DNA from: Bacteroidota bacterium
Lineage (GTDB): Bacteria > Bacteroidota > Bacteroidia > Bacteroidales > PUMT01
Direction of reading: 5' to 3'
Assembly: GCA_003567115.1 (NCBI GenBank)
Contig: PXAP01000214.1
Span: 1-17,088, forward strand
Length of the DNA stretch: 17,088 nucleotides
A program made the translations under genes and the position numbers. Positions within the stretch are counted from its first letter, which is position 1; every line of letters begins with the position of its first letter. Under the pieces are notes generated by a model that saw only the letters and a program-made list of their open reading frames with translations, did not search any database and had not been told where the DNA came from. Below, piece by piece: positions 15,773 to 17,088 of the stretch.

Positions 15773-16429
15773 ATGAAAAAAATGATGTTAAAATTGTTAC
15801 CCCTGATGGGTATCGTTATTTTATTGACCGGATGCCCCGAAGCAGAAGAGCCTTTTGTTGAACCTGTAGCCCGGCCACATGTTGCCGTGCTTGTGGCGGA
15901 AGGATTCCATGATGGAGAAGCCTATATGCCCATGGGATACCTGACCAACCAGGACATGATTATAACGGTTATCGGACCTGAAACAGCCATGGTAGAAGCT
16001 TATAACAGCGATTTCACCATAATCATTGAAAGAGCTGTTGGTAATGTGGTGGTTGGGGAGTTTGATGCTCTGTTAATACCTGGTGGCCATGCTCCCGCTG
16101 ATTTGAGTGAAATACCCGAAGTAGTCGACTTTGTAGAAGAATTTTTCTATAGCGGGAAACCGGTGGCAGCAATCTGTCATGGTCCCCTGGTACTTGCCGC
16201 CGCGGGTGTTCTGGAAGACAGGACCTGCACCGCAGTGGGTGGAATTCAGGAAGAAATGGAAGAGGCAGGGGCTGATTTTGTAGATGAAGAGGTAGTGATT
16301 GATGGAAACCTTATCACTTCAAGAACTCCTCCCGACCTGCCGGCCTTCAGCAAAGCATTTGGCGAAGCTATACATGAATCATTTGATCCTGATATTCCCA
16401 GGGCCATACCCCCCCAGCCGGGCATATAA
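15773..16429 (+). CDS. DJ-1/PfpI family protein with a lipoprotein signal
   Basis: The protein has 218 residues. Residues 1-21 form a lipoprotein signal (MKKMMLKLLPLMGIVILLTG followed by Cys21), so the mature protein should be lipid-anchored in the periplasm or outer membrane. The DJ-1/PfpI fold follows: VAVLVAEGFHDGEA with Glu44, LLIPGGHAPADL (about 100-111), and the nucleophile elbow AAICHGP with Cys135 and His136. Known: relatives include cysteine peptidases, chaperones and glyoxalase or deglycase-like enzymes, almost all cytosolic; the precise activity is debated. The Glu-Cys-His set is present, so the protein is likely active. It stands alone between the 17-bp inverted repeat and a strong terminator, so it is probably a single-gene unit. 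The C-terminal tail (PRAIPPQPGI) is Pro-rich. Confidence 0.9.
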   Translation: MKKMMLKLLPLMGIVILLTGCPEAEEPFVEPVARPHVAVLVAEGFHDGEAYMPMGYLTNQDMIITVIGPETAMVEAYNSDFTIIIERAVGNVVVGEFDALLIPGGHAPADLSEIPEVVDFVEEFFYSGKPVAAICHGPLVLAAAGVLEDRTCTAVGGIQEEMEEAGADFVDEEVVIDGNLITSRTPPDLPAFSKAFGEAIHESFDPDIPRAIPPQPGI

Positions 16430-16477
16430 AAAATAAAAAGACAAACTGGATCACTATTTGTTTAAGGCATAAATAAG

Positions 16478-16517
16478 CCGGAAGCCGCCAGCGGTTTCCG
16501 GTCTATTTTTTTCTTTT
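16478..16517 (+). terminator. Strong intrinsic terminator after the DJ-1 gene
   Basis: CCGGAAGCCG pairs with CGGTTTCCGG (one G-U pair) around a four-base loop at 16478-16501, followed by a run of seven T and, after one C, four more T. It begins 48 bases after the stop of the DJ-1 gene. This is the clearest terminator in the window. Confidence 0.9.
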
Positions 16518-16941
16518 GTAACCGCATTTACTACATTGCTAATCTTTTATCCTCCTATTTTTTGAGTCCACTCTCTTATTTAACTTCATATTAAAGTTAT
16601 TCTTTATTAGGCTGTATTGCTCAATATTTGGGGACTATAACGTATTTTTTTGGGTAAAAACCAGCAGATCAAATTTTCAAGCCGCTGGTTACCTGTGTTT
16701 TATATATTTGAATTTTTGTAAAAATCATCATTTTTAACTTTTTTAGCCTCATTAATTTATGCAGATATTCTGCGCCCTGGTATTTTTGCGGCGATTTATT
16801 TTTATCTCCAGGATTCAATGGCTCAAGGATATATCTAAGTTTGTAAATTATTCGGGTTAGAGCAGACTCATTTTTTTGATAATTTCAGAATCCTGTTGTT
16901 ATAAAAGTTATTTCATATAATTTTACATTAAAAATCACTTA
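16518..16941 (+). other. A/T-rich upstream region of the debranching enzyme gene
   Basis: No coding frame is seen in these 424 bases. AACCAGC (16659-16665) and GCTGGTT (16684-16690) form a stem that extends to GGTAA/TTACC if three A are bulged. TATATTTG (16703-16710) and TATTTTTG (16781-16788) both fit the Bacteroidota -7 motif TAnnTTTG, but neither has a clear TTTG element at the normal distance upstream. These are candidates for the promoter and a control site of the gene at 16942. Confidence 0.35.
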
Positions 16942-17088
16942 ATGGATAAAATTGAAACCTGGCCAGGGAAACCTTATCCCCTGGGAGCAAAATATGACTA
17001 TAAAGGGGTGAATTTTTCACTTTTTGCTGAAAATGCGCACGGAGTGGAACTTTGCCTTTACGATGAACACGGTAATGAAACCAACCGG
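16942..17088 (+). CDS. glgX: GlgX-like glycogen debranching enzyme, N-terminal fragment
   Basis: Only the first 49 codons are in the window and the frame is open at the right edge. The start (MDKIETWPGKPYPLGAKYD) followed by GVNFSLFAENAHGVELCLYD is the typical opening of the CBM48/early-set domain of GlgX/TreX-type alpha-1,6-glucosidases, where P-x-P-L-G-A and N-F-[SA]-[LV]-F-[AS] are conserved. Known role: removal of alpha-1,6 branches from glycogen limit dextrins in the cytoplasm. The catalytic GH13 domain is outside the window, so isoamylase versus GlgX cannot be settled. It has its own 5' region after a strong terminator, so it starts a new transcription unit. Confidence 0.8.
   Translation, partial: MDKIETWPGKPYPLGAKYDYKGVNFSLFAENAHGVELCLYDEHGNETNR

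Overview
The window looks like a chromosome segment from a Bacteroidota bacterium, probably a free-living or polysaccharide-associated Bacteroidales-type lineage. The evidence is a type IX secretion (T9SS) C-terminal sorting domain, a Reg_prop double beta-propeller sensor, a seven-helix membrane-bound AraC regulator, Tat-signal Gfo/Idh/MocA and TIM-barrel proteins, several lipoproteins, and A/T-rich leaders without strong Shine-Dalgarno sequences. There are no rRNA or tRNA genes, CRISPR arrays, transposases or phage genes.

Left block (1-8003, all minus strand), in transcription order: two paralogous secreted parallel beta-helix proteins (6951-8003, 5761-6789); an 892-residue T9SS cargo protein with four tandem ~75-residue 'YWF' repeats and five ~66-residue Ig-like repeats (2986-5664); and a very long sensor with about twelve recognisable Reg_prop blades that runs off the left edge (1-2814, 938 residues visible, no stop). 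The divergent gene at 8328-9446 encodes a 7TM AraC-type regulator. The 8004-8327 gap between it and the block holds a perfect 12-bp palindrome. I infer a regulated cell-surface module made of paired beta-helix proteins, a sorted repeat adhesin or scaffold, and sensors.

Middle (9447-13822): a decayed YkgB/DoxX-like membrane protein gene (9469-9726, minus) sits directly behind a Tat-type hydroxypyruvate-isomerase-like TIM barrel (9745-10680, minus). A plus-strand run of three genes follows: a predicted outer-membrane barrel with a start-codon problem (11086-11859), an S41 peptidase lipoprotein (11910-12959) and a membrane-anchored alpha/beta hydrolase (12971-13822). Spacing of 50 and 11 bases suggests an operon.

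Right (14129-17088, plus): a Tat-type Gfo/Idh/MocA oxidoreductase, a lipoprotein form of DJ-1/PfpI followed by a strong intrinsic terminator, and the first 49 codons of a GlgX-like glycogen debranching enzyme. A perfect 17-bp inverted repeat lies between the oxidoreductase and the DJ-1 gene.

The most promising material for a new system is the beta-helix / YWF-repeat / Reg_prop / 7TM-AraC block. The most informative small finds are the hidden pseudogene at 9469-9726 and the signal-peptide frame without a start codon before 11086.
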